Source of the DNA: Paenibacillus roseus
GTDB lineage: Bacteria; Bacillota; Bacilli; Paenibacillales; Paenibacillaceae
NCBI RefSeq assembly: GCF_016424485.1
Contig: NZ_JAELUP010000103.1
Coordinates: forward strand, 516,676 to 580,675
Direction: 5' to 3'
Length of the DNA: 64,000 nt
Below are positions 15,601 to 25,011 of this stretch, piece after piece. A program made the translations under genes and the position numbers. The notes beneath the pieces were generated by a model, which searched no databases, had not been told where the DNA came from, and saw only the letters and a program-made list of their open reading frames with translations. How positions within the stretch are numbered: the stretch's first letter is position 1; the number at the start of each line of letters is the position of its first letter.

Positions 15601-16536
15601 ATGAGCATTTTGGTAAGTAAAGATACGAAAGTCATTACGCAAGGCATTACAGGAAAAACCGCCTTGTTCCATGCAAAAGGCGCTTTGGACTACGGTACGC
15701 AAATGGTCGGTGGCACTTCGCCGGGCAAAGGCGGAACGACAGTAGATATCACTCTGGAAAGCGGCGAGGTTGTATCCCTGCCGGTATTCAACACGGTATC
15801 TGAAGCGAAAGCGGCTACCGGCGCGACTGCAACGGTTATTTATGTACCGCCGGCATTTGCAGCCGATGCAATCCTGGAAGCAGTGGATGCTGAATTTGAT
15901 TTGGCCATCTGCATCACAGAAGGCATTCCTGTGCTTGATATGGTCAAAGTAAAACGCTATTTGGAAGGCAAGAAGACCCGTTTAATCGGGCCTAACTGTC
16001 CAGGCGTAATTACTCCAGAAGAGTGCAAAATCGGCATTATGCCGGGCTATATCCATAAAAAAGGCCATGTTGGCGTTGTATCCCGCAGCGGAACTCTGAC
16101 TTACGAAGCTGTACATCAGCTTTCGACACGCGGCATTGGTCAGTCCTCTGCGGTCGGTATCGGCGGCGACCCGGTTAAAGGATCGGAATTCATCGACATT
16201 CTGAACCTGTTCAACGAAGATCCGGATACGTATGCGGTGATCATGATTGGTGAAATCGGCGGGACGGCTGAGGAAGAAGCAGCCGAGTGGATTAAAGCGA
16301 ACATGATAAAGCCGGTCGTCGGCTTTATCGGCGGGGCGACAGCTCCTCCGGGCAAACGTATGGGCCATGCTGGCGCGATTATCTCCGGCGGTAAAGGTAC
16401 GGCAGCGGAGAAAATCGCAACGCTTGAAGCTTGCGGCATCAAAGTTGCTCCAACACCTTCCGATATGGGCTCTACGCTCGTTAAGGTGCTGGAAGAGCAA
16501 GGTCTGCTGGAGAAATGCACCACCCATCAAGTGTAA
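15601..16536 (+). CDS. sucD: Succinyl-CoA synthetase alpha subunit
   Basis: Partner of SucC; its CoA-binding Rossmann domain (QGITGKTALFHAK) and ligase domain hold the histidine that is transiently phosphorylated, here His256 in MGHAGAI. Other signatures: GPNCPGVITPEECKIGIMPG and GGDPVKGSEFID. 311 aa. The unit closes with a strong terminator. Confidence 0.99.
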   Translation: MSILVSKDTKVITQGITGKTALFHAKGALDYGTQMVGGTSPGKGGTTVDITLESGEVVSLPVFNTVSEAKAATGATATVIYVPPAFAADAILEAVDAEFDLAICITEGIPVLDMVKVKRYLEGKKTRLIGPNCPGVITPEECKIGIMPGYIHKKGHVGVVSRSGTLTYEAVHQLSTRGIGQSSAVGIGGDPVKGSEFIDILNLFNEDPDTYAVIMIGEIGGTAEEEAAEWIKANMIKPVVGFIGGATAPPGKRMGHAGAIISGGKGTAAEKIATLEACGIKVAPTPSDMGSTLVKVLEEQGLLEKCTTHQV

Positions 16537-16560
16537 TTTTAAGCTGACAGACAAAGACAA

Positions 16561-16604
16561 GCAGTCTTTCATTTCCCTCATAGGGAGTGAAAGGCTGCTT
16601 TTTT
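16561..16604 (+). terminator. Rho-independent terminator after sucD
   Basis: A long stem (GCAGTCTTTCA... 16561-16577 with ...TGAAAGGCTGC to 16599, several G-U pairs) is followed by TTTTTTAT. Confidence 0.92.
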
Positions 16605-16610
16605 ATATTC

Positions 16611-16648
16611 TCCCGACTGTCAAAGGAAAACAAAGCCGTTTACGCTAG
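16611..16648 (+). repeat. Dispersed repeat, copy 6 (degenerate)
   Basis: TCCCGACTGTCAAAGGAAAA then CAAAGCCGTTTACGCT, 7 nt after the sucD terminator. Hairpin A is mostly lost; the 3' half is intact. Confidence 0.75.
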
Positions 16649-16754
16649 CTTCTTGTAAAGTTGAACAAAAAAATAAGGGGTCTGCTTGCATTCTTCCCAT
16701 TTGTCAAGCACAATAGGAAAAGAATGCAGGCGAATCCGCTGGAGGTCGCCATAT

Positions 16755-17888
16755 ATGACGAAGCACAACCGCACAGCAACGACGAGAATGATTTTGATCG
16801 GGCTCCATGAGACGAGGGGAATCGCCTGGCACACGATAAATAAAGTCATGAATTATACCAACAAGGGTGAGACTTTATATCTTGCCCTTGATTTTAGTGA
16901 TCAGGAGTGGTTGGAGGCTGGACTGGACAGCAAGCAGCTTGCAGCATGGCGTCAAAGTATAGAGATGGGCGTTCTGGCTGATACTGAGCAGCGTTACCGC
17001 AGGCTGGGGGCCGAAATTCTGACTATAATAGACTCGGAGTACCCCTCGCTGCTGCGGCAGACGGCTAGACCCCCTTGGGTGCTTTATACGATTGGGCGCT
17101 CCGAGTTGCTGCACCGTCCGTCGATCGCAATGGTCGGGACGCGGCTTCCAAGCGCCTATGGAAGGCAGGTTGCGTCAAGTTTGGCTGGACAATTGTCAGC
17201 ATTAGGGTTTACAGTTGTAAGCGGGCTGGCAAAAGGGATTGACCGCCTGGCGCATGAAGGTTCTGTAGATAAAGAGGCTTCTACGATTGCGGTGCTGGGC
17301 ACTCCGATTGACAGTGTATACCCGTCTGAAAATCGTAATTTGTACAGACACATTGCTCAGGCAGGGCTAATTGTTTCGGAATATCCGATAGGTACCAGGC
17401 TGCATCCCGGCTTGTTCCCGCAGCGCAACCGTATTATAGCGGGCCTTTCCAGCGGAACGCTGGTCGTTGAGGCTGCCGAGCAGAGCGGCTCGCTAATTAC
17501 CGCCGCCTATGCGCAGGAGATGAATCGCGAGTTGTTTGCCGTTCCCGGTCCTGTTAACTCTCCGAAGAGTAAAGGCGCCAACCGTCTGATCAAGGATTCA
17601 GGGGCCAAGCTTACAATGGGAGCGGAGGATATAATGGAAGAATTCCGTTTCCGCGATGACATACTGGCCAGGCTTGATCCAGGTTCCGCAACGCAATCCT
17701 TGAACCAGGTTGAGCTATCCTTTGAAGAGAAGAAAATATTGGCGTTAATAGAGGATAAACCCAGCACCGCGGATGAGCTTCATGAGCGTTCCGGGCTGAC
17801 ATTTGGACTTTTGCATGCAGTTCTGATAAATTTATCTATAAAACAAAGAGTTGAACAGCATGCGGGTTCTATATATAGTGCTTTATAA
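16755..17888 (+). CDS. dprA: DNA processing protein DprA
   Basis: Competence protein that binds incoming single-stranded DNA and loads RecA. Central Rossmann-like fold with MVGTRLPSAYG, VVSGLAKGIDRLAHEG, VLGTPIDSVYP, SEYPIGTRLHPGLFPQRNR and AAEQSGSLITA; N-terminal SAM-like helical part and C-terminal winged helix (PSTADELHERSGLTFGLL). Start ATG 16755, 9 nt after GGAGG; the frame is open upstream to 16686 without support. 377 aa. With comM it suggests competence machinery. Confidence 0.97.
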   Translation: MTKHNRTATTRMILIGLHETRGIAWHTINKVMNYTNKGETLYLALDFSDQEWLEAGLDSKQLAAWRQSIEMGVLADTEQRYRRLGAEILTIIDSEYPSLLRQTARPPWVLYTIGRSELLHRPSIAMVGTRLPSAYGRQVASSLAGQLSALGFTVVSGLAKGIDRLAHEGSVDKEASTIAVLGTPIDSVYPSENRNLYRHIAQAGLIVSEYPIGTRLHPGLFPQRNRIIAGLSSGTLVVEAAEQSGSLITAAYAQEMNRELFAVPGPVNSPKSKGANRLIKDSGAKLTMGAEDIMEEFRFRDDILARLDPGSATQSLNQVELSFEEKKILALIEDKPSTADELHERSGLTFGLLHAVLINLSIKQRVEQHAGSIYSAL

Positions 17889-17949
17889 CTTGAGCGGCTG
17901 GCGTGTGAAATGCCGGGATACCCAGGATACTGATGGATTTACCGCTGTG

Positions 17950-17979
17950 CCGCATGACCTGGTACCCAGGTCATGGCGG
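17950..17979. other. Perfect hairpin between dprA and topA
   Basis: CATGACCTGG (17953-17962) and CCAGGTCATG (17966-17975) form a 10-bp perfect stem with loop TAC, extendable by CCG/CGG with one bulge. No T tail follows. It lies in the topA leader, 65 nt before the start; it could be an operator-type palindrome or an RNA element. Confidence 0.5.
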
Positions 17980-18039
17980 AATACCGCTTAGCCAGTATTA
18001 ACCTTGCTGCAAAAGTGAAAATGAGAGGAGGGCGCGTCA

Positions 18040-20139
18040 ATGGCGGATTCACTGGTTATTGTAGAATCACCGGCGAAAGCAAAAACAATCGGCAAATATT
18101 TGGGCAGCAAATACATTGTCAAGGCCTCCATGGGTCATATTCGGGATCTGCCGAAAAGTCAGATTGGCGTTGAGGTCGAGAATGATTTTAATCCCAAATA
18201 TATTACAATCCGTGGCAAAGGCAGCGTTCTTAAGGAATTGAAGGATGCTCGAAAAAAAGTAAAAAAGGTCTATCTCGCGGCTGACCCGGATCGTGAGGGC
18301 GAGGCGATTGCTTGGCATCTGGCTCACTATTTGGAGCTGGACGATACGGCTGAATGCCGGGTGGTATTTAATGAGATTACGAAGCAGGCGGTCAAAGATG
18401 CCTTCAAGACGCCGCGCAAGATTAATATGGATCTGGTCAACGCTCAGCAGGCCCGCCGTATTCTTGACCGACTTGTCGGCTATAAGATCAGCCCGCTGCT
18501 ATGGAAGAAAGTAAAAAAAGGTTTGTCGGCCGGACGTGTGCAATCGGTAGCCGTCAAGCTGATTATCGACCGTGAGAATGAGATCGATGAGTTCGTTCCT
18601 GAGGAGTACTGGTCGATTACAGCAAAGCTTGTCCATAATAAATCCGAATTTGAAGCGAAATTTTACAAGTTGAGCGGCGAGAAACGAGAGCTTTCCAGCG
18701 AGAGCGATGTCAATGAAGTTCTCGCGGCAATGGGCGATTCCGATTTTGTTGTACAGCAGGTAAAGGAAAAGGAACGTCAGCGTCATCCAGCTCCTCCTTT
18801 CATTACAAGCTCGCTCCAGCAGGAGGCGGCCCGCAAGCTTGGCTTCCGCGCCGCCAAGACGATGTCGGTAGCCCAGCAGCTGTATGAGGGCGTAGAGCTT
18901 GGCAAAGAGGGAACTGTCGGTCTGATTACGTACATGAGAACGGACTCCACCCGAATTTCACCTGTCGCCCAGGAGGAAGGCAAAGCTTATATTCTGGAGA
19001 AATACGGTGCGGATTACGCCCCTGAGCAATACCGTGTCTACACAAAGAAGAGCGCAGGCGCGCAGGACGCGCATGAGGCAATTCGTCCAACTTCCGTGCT
19101 TCGCGACCCTGAATCCATGAAGCCATTTTTAAGTCGTGACCAGTTCCGCCTGTACAAGCTCGTATGGGAGCGGTTTATCGCCAGCCAGATGGAATCAGCC
19201 GTACTGGATACGATGACGGTTGATTTGGCTTGTGGCAACGCCATCTATAGAGCGACCGGTTCCAAGCTCAAGTTCCCTGGCTTTATGAAAGTCTATGTTG
19301 AAGGCAATGATGATGGAACGGCGACGGATGAAGAGAAGTTTCTGCCGCCGCTTGCCGAGCAGAATGTGGCAAAGAAGCAGGAGATTGAGCCTAAGCAGCA
19401 TTTTACACAGCCGCCGCCGCGTTATACCGAAGCGAGGCTTGTTCGTACATTGGAGGAGCTGGGCATTGGACGCCCAAGCACGTATGCTCCGACACTGGAG
19501 ACGATTCAGAAGCGTGGTTACGTAGCGATTGAAGATAAGAAATTCACACCGACTGAGCTTGGTGATCTGGTCATTCAACTGATGGAGGAATTCTTCCCGG
19601 AAATTCTCGACGCCGAATTTACCGCGCATATGGAGGGCGATCTCGACCATGTAGAGGAGGGCACAGAGGATTGGGTCAAAGTGCTCGGTTCATTCTACAC
19701 CTCCTTCGAGAAGCGGCTTGAAGTGGCAGAGGAAGAGATGAAGGAAATCGAGATTCAGGATGAAGTCTCCGATGAGTTGTGTGAGAAATGCGGCAAGCAC
19801 ATGGTATATAAAATGGGGCGCTTCGGCAAGTTTCTTGCCTGCTCCGGGTTTCCGGACTGCCGCAACACCAAGCCGATTATCAAGGACATCGGCGTCACTT
19901 GTCCCAAATGCAAGGACGGCAAAATTATCGAGCGGCGCAGTAAAAAAGGGCGCATCTTTTACGGCTGTGACCAGTATCCGGGTTGTGATTACGTTTCTTG
20001 GGATAAGCCAGTCAGCAAGCCGTGCCCGAAATGCGGCAGTGTGATGATCGAGAAGCGCAACCGCAGCGGAGGACGAATTCAGTGTACATCTTGTGATCAT
20101 AAAGAAGAGCTGCCTGACGAGCAGGAACAGGCAGACTGA
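18040..20139 (+). CDS. topA: DNA topoisomerase I
   Basis: Type IA topoisomerase relaxing negative supercoils. TOPRIM domain (Glu9 in VESPAKAKTIGKYLG; DPDREGE at 82-88), catalytic Tyr298 in GLITYMRTDSTR, then three C-terminal four-Cys zinc ribbons (CEKCGKHMVY..., CPKCKDGKI..., CPKCGSVMIE...). 699 aa matches Bacillus TopA. ATG 18040 behind GAGGAGGG. dprA-topA-trmFO is conserved order. Confidence 0.99.
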   Translation: MADSLVIVESPAKAKTIGKYLGSKYIVKASMGHIRDLPKSQIGVEVENDFNPKYITIRGKGSVLKELKDARKKVKKVYLAADPDREGEAIAWHLAHYLELDDTAECRVVFNEITKQAVKDAFKTPRKINMDLVNAQQARRILDRLVGYKISPLLWKKVKKGLSAGRVQSVAVKLIIDRENEIDEFVPEEYWSITAKLVHNKSEFEAKFYKLSGEKRELSSESDVNEVLAAMGDSDFVVQQVKEKERQRHPAPPFITSSLQQEAARKLGFRAAKTMSVAQQLYEGVELGKEGTVGLITYMRTDSTRISPVAQEEGKAYILEKYGADYAPEQYRVYTKKSAGAQDAHEAIRPTSVLRDPESMKPFLSRDQFRLYKLVWERFIASQMESAVLDTMTVDLACGNAIYRATGSKLKFPGFMKVYVEGNDDGTATDEEKFLPPLAEQNVAKKQEIEPKQHFTQPPPRYTEARLVRTLEELGIGRPSTYAPTLETIQKRGYVAIEDKKFTPTELGDLVIQLMEEFFPEILDAEFTAHMEGDLDHVEEGTEDWVKVLGSFYTSFEKRLEVAEEEMKEIEIQDEVSDELCEKCGKHMVYKMGRFGKFLACSGFPDCRNTKPIIKDIGVTCPKCKDGKIIERRSKKGRIFYGCDQYPGCDYVSWDKPVSKPCPKCGSVMIEKRNRSGGRIQCTSCDHKEELPDEQEQAD

Positions 20140-20217
20140 TAGTTGTCAGCCCTGTTTGCCTCGTATGCGGACAGGGATTGACATTTTCGGAGCATCAGAA
20201 AGGCAGGAGAACATAAT

Positions 20218-21552
20218 TTGACAGAGCAAAAGAAAGTAACCGTAATTGGCGCCGGGCTGGCGGGAAGCGAGGCCGCCTGGCAAATCGCTTCCCAAGGCGT
20301 TCCGGTCACTTTGTATGAGATGAGGCCAGCCACGCGCACCCCTGCGCACCATACCGACAAATTTGCAGAGCTTGTATGCAGCAACAGTCTACGTGCCAAT
20401 GGCTTGACCAATGCGGTAGGCGTATTGAAGGAGGAGATGCGCCAGCTCGGATCGCTAATACTGGGCAGCGCTGATAAACACGCCGTTCCGGCAGGCGGGG
20501 CGCTTGCAGTTGACCGTGACGGCTTTTCCGCCGAAGTTACGACTTCGCTGAGCGAGCATCCGCTAGTTGATGTTCGTACAGAGGAAGTAACCGAGATTCC
20601 GCAGGACGGTATTGTCGTCATTGCTACCGGTCCGCTCACTTCTCCGGCGCTGTCGCAGCAAATCCGCGATTTGATGGGCGAGGAATACTTTTACTTCTAT
20701 GATGCCGCGGCGCCGATTGTTGAGAAGGATTCTATTGATATGAGCAAGGTGTATTTGGCGTCCCGTTACGACAAGGGAGAAGCCGCCTATTTGAATTGCC
20801 CGATGACCGAGGAGGAATTTGAGGCATTCTATGAAGCGCTCGTTACCGCTGAAAAGGCCGAATTGAAAGAATTCGAAAAGGAAATTTATTTTGAAGGCTG
20901 TATGCCAGTCGAGGTCATTGCCAGCCGCGGCAAGCAGACGCTGTTGTTTGGTGCGATGAAGCCCGTAGGTTTAATCAATCCGCATACCGGCAAGCTGCCT
21001 TACGCGGTTGTCCAGCTCAGACAGGATAATGCGGCAGGTACGTTGTACAACCTGGTCGGCTTTCAGACGCATCTGAAATGGGGAGAGCAGAAGAAAGTAT
21101 TTTCGCTGATCCCGGGTCTTGAGAATGCGGAGTTTGTTCGTTATGGCGTTATGCACCGCAATACATTTATCAATTCTCCGAAACTGTTAAACCCGACGTA
21201 TCAATTCAAGGAGCGCAACAACTTGTTCTTTGCAGGGCAAATGACGGGCGTTGAAGGATATGTGGAATCGGCAGCTTCCGGACTTATAGCAGGTCTTAAC
21301 GCCGGTCGCCTGGCAAAGGGGCTAGAGCCTGTAGTTTTCCCCGCAGAGACGACGCTCGGCAGCATGGCAGAATATATTACAACTGCGGACTTCAAGCATT
21401 TTCAGCCGATGAACGCCAACTTTGGCCTGTTCCCGCCGCTTGGCTCCAAAATTCGCAACAAGAAGGAAAAAAATGAAGCGATCGCAGGCCGTGCGCTGCA
21501 AATGCTTCAGGGATTCAAGGCAGAACAGCTCGGTCTTGGCTCGAATGTTTAG
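20218..21552 (+). CDS. trmFO: tRNA m5U54 methyltransferase TrmFO (FAD/folate dependent)
   Basis: Flavoprotein methylating U54 of tRNA with methylenetetrahydrofolate. N-terminal FAD motif GAGLAGSEAAW; CSNSLRAN and AGQMTGVEGYVESAASGLIAG are family signatures. 444 aa. Start TTG 20218, 10 nt after AGGAG. In B. subtilis xerC follows; here hslV starts 38 nt after the stop. Confidence 0.98.
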   Translation: MTEQKKVTVIGAGLAGSEAAWQIASQGVPVTLYEMRPATRTPAHHTDKFAELVCSNSLRANGLTNAVGVLKEEMRQLGSLILGSADKHAVPAGGALAVDRDGFSAEVTTSLSEHPLVDVRTEEVTEIPQDGIVVIATGPLTSPALSQQIRDLMGEEYFYFYDAAAPIVEKDSIDMSKVYLASRYDKGEAAYLNCPMTEEEFEAFYEALVTAEKAELKEFEKEIYFEGCMPVEVIASRGKQTLLFGAMKPVGLINPHTGKLPYAVVQLRQDNAAGTLYNLVGFQTHLKWGEQKKVFSLIPGLENAEFVRYGVMHRNTFINSPKLLNPTYQFKERNNLFFAGQMTGVEGYVESAASGLIAGLNAGRLAKGLEPVVFPAETTLGSMAEYITTADFKHFQPMNANFGLFPPLGSKIRNKKEKNEAIAGRALQMLQGFKAEQLGLGSNV

Positions 21553-21589
21553 CATGGAGGCTAGGTAGCTGAACAAGGGAGGAATAGAG

Positions 21590-22132
21590 ATGGAAATGCA
21601 ATTTCACGCCACCACGATTTGCGCCGTGCGCTGCAACGGCAAAGGCGCAATTGCCGGAGACGGCCAGGTGACCTTTGGCAACAGCATGGTCATGAAACAT
21701 TCCGCGAAGAAAGTGCGCCGATTGTACCGCGGTCAGGTTGTGGCAGGTTTTGCCGGTTCTGTGGCAGATGCCATTACACTGTTTGAAAAGTTTGAAGGCA
21801 AGCTGGAGGAGCATCACGGCAATTTGCAGCGGGCTGCAGTGGAGATGGCCAAGGATTGGCGCTCGGACCGTGTGCTCAGAAGACTGGAAGCGATGATGAT
21901 CGTCATGGATGCCTCAGGCATGCTGCTTATTTCCGGCAACGGAGAAATTATTGAACCGGATGACGGAATCTTGGCGATTGGCTCGGGAGGCAGTTTTGCC
22001 ATGTCCGCCGCGCGGGCGCTCAAACGTCATGCCACAGACATGGAGGCGAGGGAAGTAGCCAGAGCATCGCTGGAGATTGCGGCCGAAATTTGCGTCTATA
22101 CCAACCATAACATTATTGTTGAAGAAATATAA
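21590..22132 (+). CDS. hslV: ATP-dependent protease peptidase subunit HslV (ClpQ)
   Basis: Proteasome-like peptidase that works with HslU. The core is typical: TTICAVRCNGKGAIAGDGQV, GFAGSVADA, LAIGSGG. B. subtilis ClpQ uses an N-terminal Ser directly after Met; here the start reads MEMQFHATTI, with no Ser at positions 2-3, so the likely nucleophile is Thr8 exposed by removal of a 7-residue propeptide (inference). ATG 21590 behind GGGAGG. 180 aa. Confidence 0.97.
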   Translation: MEMQFHATTICAVRCNGKGAIAGDGQVTFGNSMVMKHSAKKVRRLYRGQVVAGFAGSVADAITLFEKFEGKLEEHHGNLQRAAVEMAKDWRSDRVLRRLEAMMIVMDASGMLLISGNGEIIEPDDGILAIGSGGSFAMSAARALKRHATDMEAREVARASLEIAAEICVYTNHNIIVEEI

Positions 22133-22167
22133 TTTTAAGAGCCGGAGCTAATACGGAGGGATGCTGG

Positions 22168-23559
22168 ATGGGAAATGAAGCGTTGACGCCGCGTCAGATT
22201 GTGGCGGAGCTGGACAAATACATTGTCGGCCAAAAGCTGGCCAAACGGTCAGTGGCTATCGCTCTAAGAAACCGCTATCGCCGCAGCCGGCTGGAAGAAT
22301 CGCTGCGTGATGAAATTATGCCTAAAAATATTTTGATGATTGGGCCGACAGGTGTCGGAAAAACCGAGATCGCCCGCAGACTTGCCAAGCTGGTCAATGC
22401 CCCGTTCGTCAAAGTGGAAGCGACGAAGTTTACAGAGGTTGGTTATGTGGGCCGCGATGTGGAGTCGATGGTGCGCGACCTGGTTGAAACGGCAATTCGC
22501 ATGGTCAAGGCGGAGAAGACAGAGGCGGTCAAGGACAAGGCGGAGAAGCTGGCTAATGAAAGGCTGGTCTCGCTTCTGGTGCCTTCGGAGAAGAAGTCCA
22601 AGTCCCAGCGCAACCCGCTGGAGATGATCTTTGGCCAGCAGCAGCCGGAGCAGGAAGAACCGGAGACGGACAGTTCAGTTATTGAGCGCAGAAGACAGGT
22701 CAAGTGGCAGCTGGAAGCCGGTCAGCTGGAATCCGAACTTGTGGAGATTGAAGTGGAGGATAATGCCCCGAACATGCTTGACATGCTCTCCGGCCAAGGA
22801 GCAGAGGGAATCGGCATGAACATGCAAGAGATGTTCGGCCAGCTCATGCCCAAGCGGTTCAAGAAGCGCAAGCTGACGGTGAAGGAAGCGCGCAAGGTGC
22901 TGACCCAGGAGGAAGCAAACAAGCTGATCGATATGGATGATGTCATCCAGGAGTCTGTGAATCGCGCCGAACAGTCGGGCATGATTTTCATTGATGAAAT
23001 CGATAAAATTGCCAGCCCATCCCGCGGTTCAGGACCGGATGTGTCCCGTGAAGGCGTACAGCGCGATATTTTGCCGATCGTAGAGGGATCTACTGTTATG
23101 ACGAAGTATGGTCCGGTGAAAACCGATTTTGTACTGTTTATTGCAGCAGGCGCTTTCCATATTGCTAAACCGTCGGATCTAATTCCCGAGCTTCAGGGCC
23201 GCTTTCCGATCCGGGTGGAGCTGAGTGACTTGTCCCTGGAAGATTTCGTGAAAATTTTGACCGAGCCTAAAAATGCGTTGACCAAGCAGTATTCCGCCTT
23301 GCTCGAAACCGAGGGCATTACCATAGAGTTTTCAGAAGACGCCATACGGGAAATCGCCGGCATTGCTGCAGATGTGAACCGGAATACAGAAAATATTGGC
23401 GCCCGCAGACTCCATACGATACTGGAGAAGCTGCTGGAGGACCTTTCGTTCGAAGCGCCGGACTTGAATCTTGAGCAGATGACGATTACGCCGGAATATG
23501 TACGGGACAAGGTCGGGGATATTGCGCAAAACCGTGATTTGAGCCAATATATATTATAG
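22168..23559 (+). CDS. hslU: HslU (ClpY) ATPase subunit
   Basis: AAA+ unfoldase that feeds HslV. Walker A GPTGVGKT (59-66), GYVGRDVESMVRDL pore-loop motif, Walker B MIFIDEIDKI, and the intermediate I domain between them (about 110-230, Gln/Glu-rich). C-terminal end YIL, the tail that docks in HslV. 463 aa. 35 nt after hslV. Confidence 0.99.
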   Translation: MGNEALTPRQIVAELDKYIVGQKLAKRSVAIALRNRYRRSRLEESLRDEIMPKNILMIGPTGVGKTEIARRLAKLVNAPFVKVEATKFTEVGYVGRDVESMVRDLVETAIRMVKAEKTEAVKDKAEKLANERLVSLLVPSEKKSKSQRNPLEMIFGQQQPEQEEPETDSSVIERRRQVKWQLEAGQLESELVEIEVEDNAPNMLDMLSGQGAEGIGMNMQEMFGQLMPKRFKKRKLTVKEARKVLTQEEANKLIDMDDVIQESVNRAEQSGMIFIDEIDKIASPSRGSGPDVSREGVQRDILPIVEGSTVMTKYGPVKTDFVLFIAAGAFHIAKPSDLIPELQGRFPIRVELSDLSLEDFVKILTEPKNALTKQYSALLETEGITIEFSEDAIREIAGIAADVNRNTENIGARRLHTILEKLLEDLSFEAPDLNLEQMTITPEYVRDKVGDIAQNRDLSQYIL

Positions 23560-23598
23560 TGGATGGTGTCCCTGGAAAGAGTAGTAGGAGGATTTGGT

Positions 23599-24369
23599 AT
23601 GACCTTGCTTGCAAAAACACGAACATTGAATCGGTTGCTCCAGCGGGCTGCCGGTAAGGCGTTAAATTTCAGAGAAATGGCAGAAGTTCTATGCTCTACC
23701 ATTCAGGCGGATGTATTTGTGGTCAGCCGCAGAGGCAAAATTCTAGGTTGCGCGGCAGCCGGGGTCTGGGAGCATGAAAAGCTGAAGTCGGCTTCAACTG
23801 CTGATGCGAGGTTCCCCCAGGAAAGCAACGAACGGTTCTTGTCCGTGCAGGAAACGGTGACCAATGTTGTCCCTGAGACAGGGATTGCTCAAGTATTCCC
23901 TGAAATTTCGAAACATGGTGTAATGACCGTTGTTCCCATTCAAGGCGGGGGAGACCGGCTCGGAACGCTTATATTGACACGCGCCGAGGGCATCTTCGAT
24001 GACAGTGATCTGATTCTGGCGGAATACGGTTCCACCATTGTCGGGATGGAGATTTTGCGCGAGCGCGCGGAAGAGATTGAGCTGGAGGCGCGGAGCCGGG
24101 CCGCTGTGACGGTAGCCGTCAATTCGCTTTCCTTCAGTGAGTTGGAGGCAGTGGAGCATATTTTCGAAGAGTTGGGAGAAAAAGAAGGTCTTCTGGTTGC
24201 TTCCAAGGTGGCCGACCGTGTCGGCATTACCCGATCAGTTATTGTCAATGCGCTGCGGAAGCTCGAGAGTGCGGGTGTCATTGAGACTCGTTCCCTCGGA
24301 ATGAAAGGAACCTACATCAAAATATTAAATGTACAGCTCATGCAGGAGCTTGCAAAAATAAAAGCTTGA
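23599..24369 (+). CDS. codY: GTP- and branched-chain-amino-acid-sensing pleiotropic repressor CodY
   Basis: Global regulator of nutrient-limitation genes. N-terminal GAF domain (MTLLAKTRTLNRLLQ start, FREMAEVL) and C-terminal winged HTH with the highly conserved VADRVGITRSVIVNALRKLE. 256 aa. ATG 23599 after TAGGAGG; the frame is open back to 23563 but without support. In B. subtilis CodY represses the fla/che operon, which begins next door. Confidence 0.98.
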   Translation: MTLLAKTRTLNRLLQRAAGKALNFREMAEVLCSTIQADVFVVSRRGKILGCAAAGVWEHEKLKSASTADARFPQESNERFLSVQETVTNVVPETGIAQVFPEISKHGVMTVVPIQGGGDRLGTLILTRAEGIFDDSDLILAEYGSTIVGMEILRERAEEIELEARSRAAVTVAVNSLSFSELEAVEHIFEELGEKEGLLVASKVADRVGITRSVIVNALRKLESAGVIETRSLGMKGTYIKILNVQLMQELAKIKA

Positions 24370-24394
24370 AAAACGGGTCTATTTTCCCTTGAAC

Positions 24395-24425
24395 GCCCTA
24401 TCTTCACATAAAGATAGGGCTTTTT
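24395..24425 (+). terminator. Rho-independent terminator after codY
   Basis: GCCCTATCTT (24395-24404) pairs perfectly with AAGATAGGGC (24411-24420), loop CACATA, tail TTTTT. Confidence 0.95.
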
Positions 24426-24477
24426 GCTTATTGTTAAAGAATTCAAAATTATGGAACATAAATGATGAGGTGAAAAT

Positions 24478-24507
24478 TCGACATTTTGCTCTCATTTTTT
24501 TCATAAT
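24478..24507 (+). promoter_or_regulatory. Putative fla/che operon promoter (sigma-A type)
   Basis: TCGACA (24478-24483, 5/6), 18 nt, CATAAT (24502-24507, 5/6), 89 nt before flgB. A weak sigma-D-like site overlaps it (TAAA 24459-24462, 14 nt, TTCGACAT, 5/8), which would resemble the dual promoter of B. subtilis. Confidence 0.5.
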
Positions 24508-24595
24508 ATTTTGTCGAAGGGAGAAGGAAAGTGGGTTAATGTGTTGAATTATTACAAGGGATAATAAGGAATTGCAGAGAGAGCGAGGCTTGCCC

Positions 24596-25009
24596 GTGAA
24601 ATTATTAAACGGTTCTAATTTTGAAAGATTGAATGGAGCAGTACGAGCGGCCGAATTACGCCAGCAGGTTATTTCCAACAATGTGGCAAATGTGGATACA
24701 CCCCATTTCAAACGTTCTGAGGTCGTATTTGAAAAGTATCTTGAGCAGGAATTGGGCAAATCGGATGGGGCTAATCTACCATTGAAACGGACGAATCCCA
24801 AGCACATGGGATCTGGCGGACAGACGGGTCCTCTCAAAATAGGAGTAGAGACGGATGAAGCTTCGGTCATGAATAACAACGTGAACAACGTCGATATTGA
24901 CCGGGAAATGTCGCTGCTTGCCAAAAACCAGCTTCGTTACAACGTGCTTATACATCAAGTCAGCCATGACATCAAAATGATCCGGACAGCCATTGAAGGG
25001 AGAAGCTGA
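24596..25009 (+). CDS. flgB: Flagellar basal body rod protein FlgB
   Basis: Proximal rod protein of the flagellum. Signatures: LRQQVISNNVANVDTPHFKR near the N-terminus and the C-terminal helical RYNVLIHQVSHDIKMIRTAIEG. I choose GTG 24596 (MKLLNGSNFERL), 7 nt after GAGG; the TTG at 24572 sits almost on its upstream AAGGA. 137 aa. First gene of the fla/che operon. Confidence 0.96.
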   Translation: MKLLNGSNFERLNGAVRAAELRQQVISNNVANVDTPHFKRSEVVFEKYLEQELGKSDGANLPLKRTNPKHMGSGGQTGPLKIGVETDEASVMNNNVNNVDIDREMSLLAKNQLRYNVLIHQVSHDIKMIRTAIEGRS

Positions 25010-25011
25010 CA

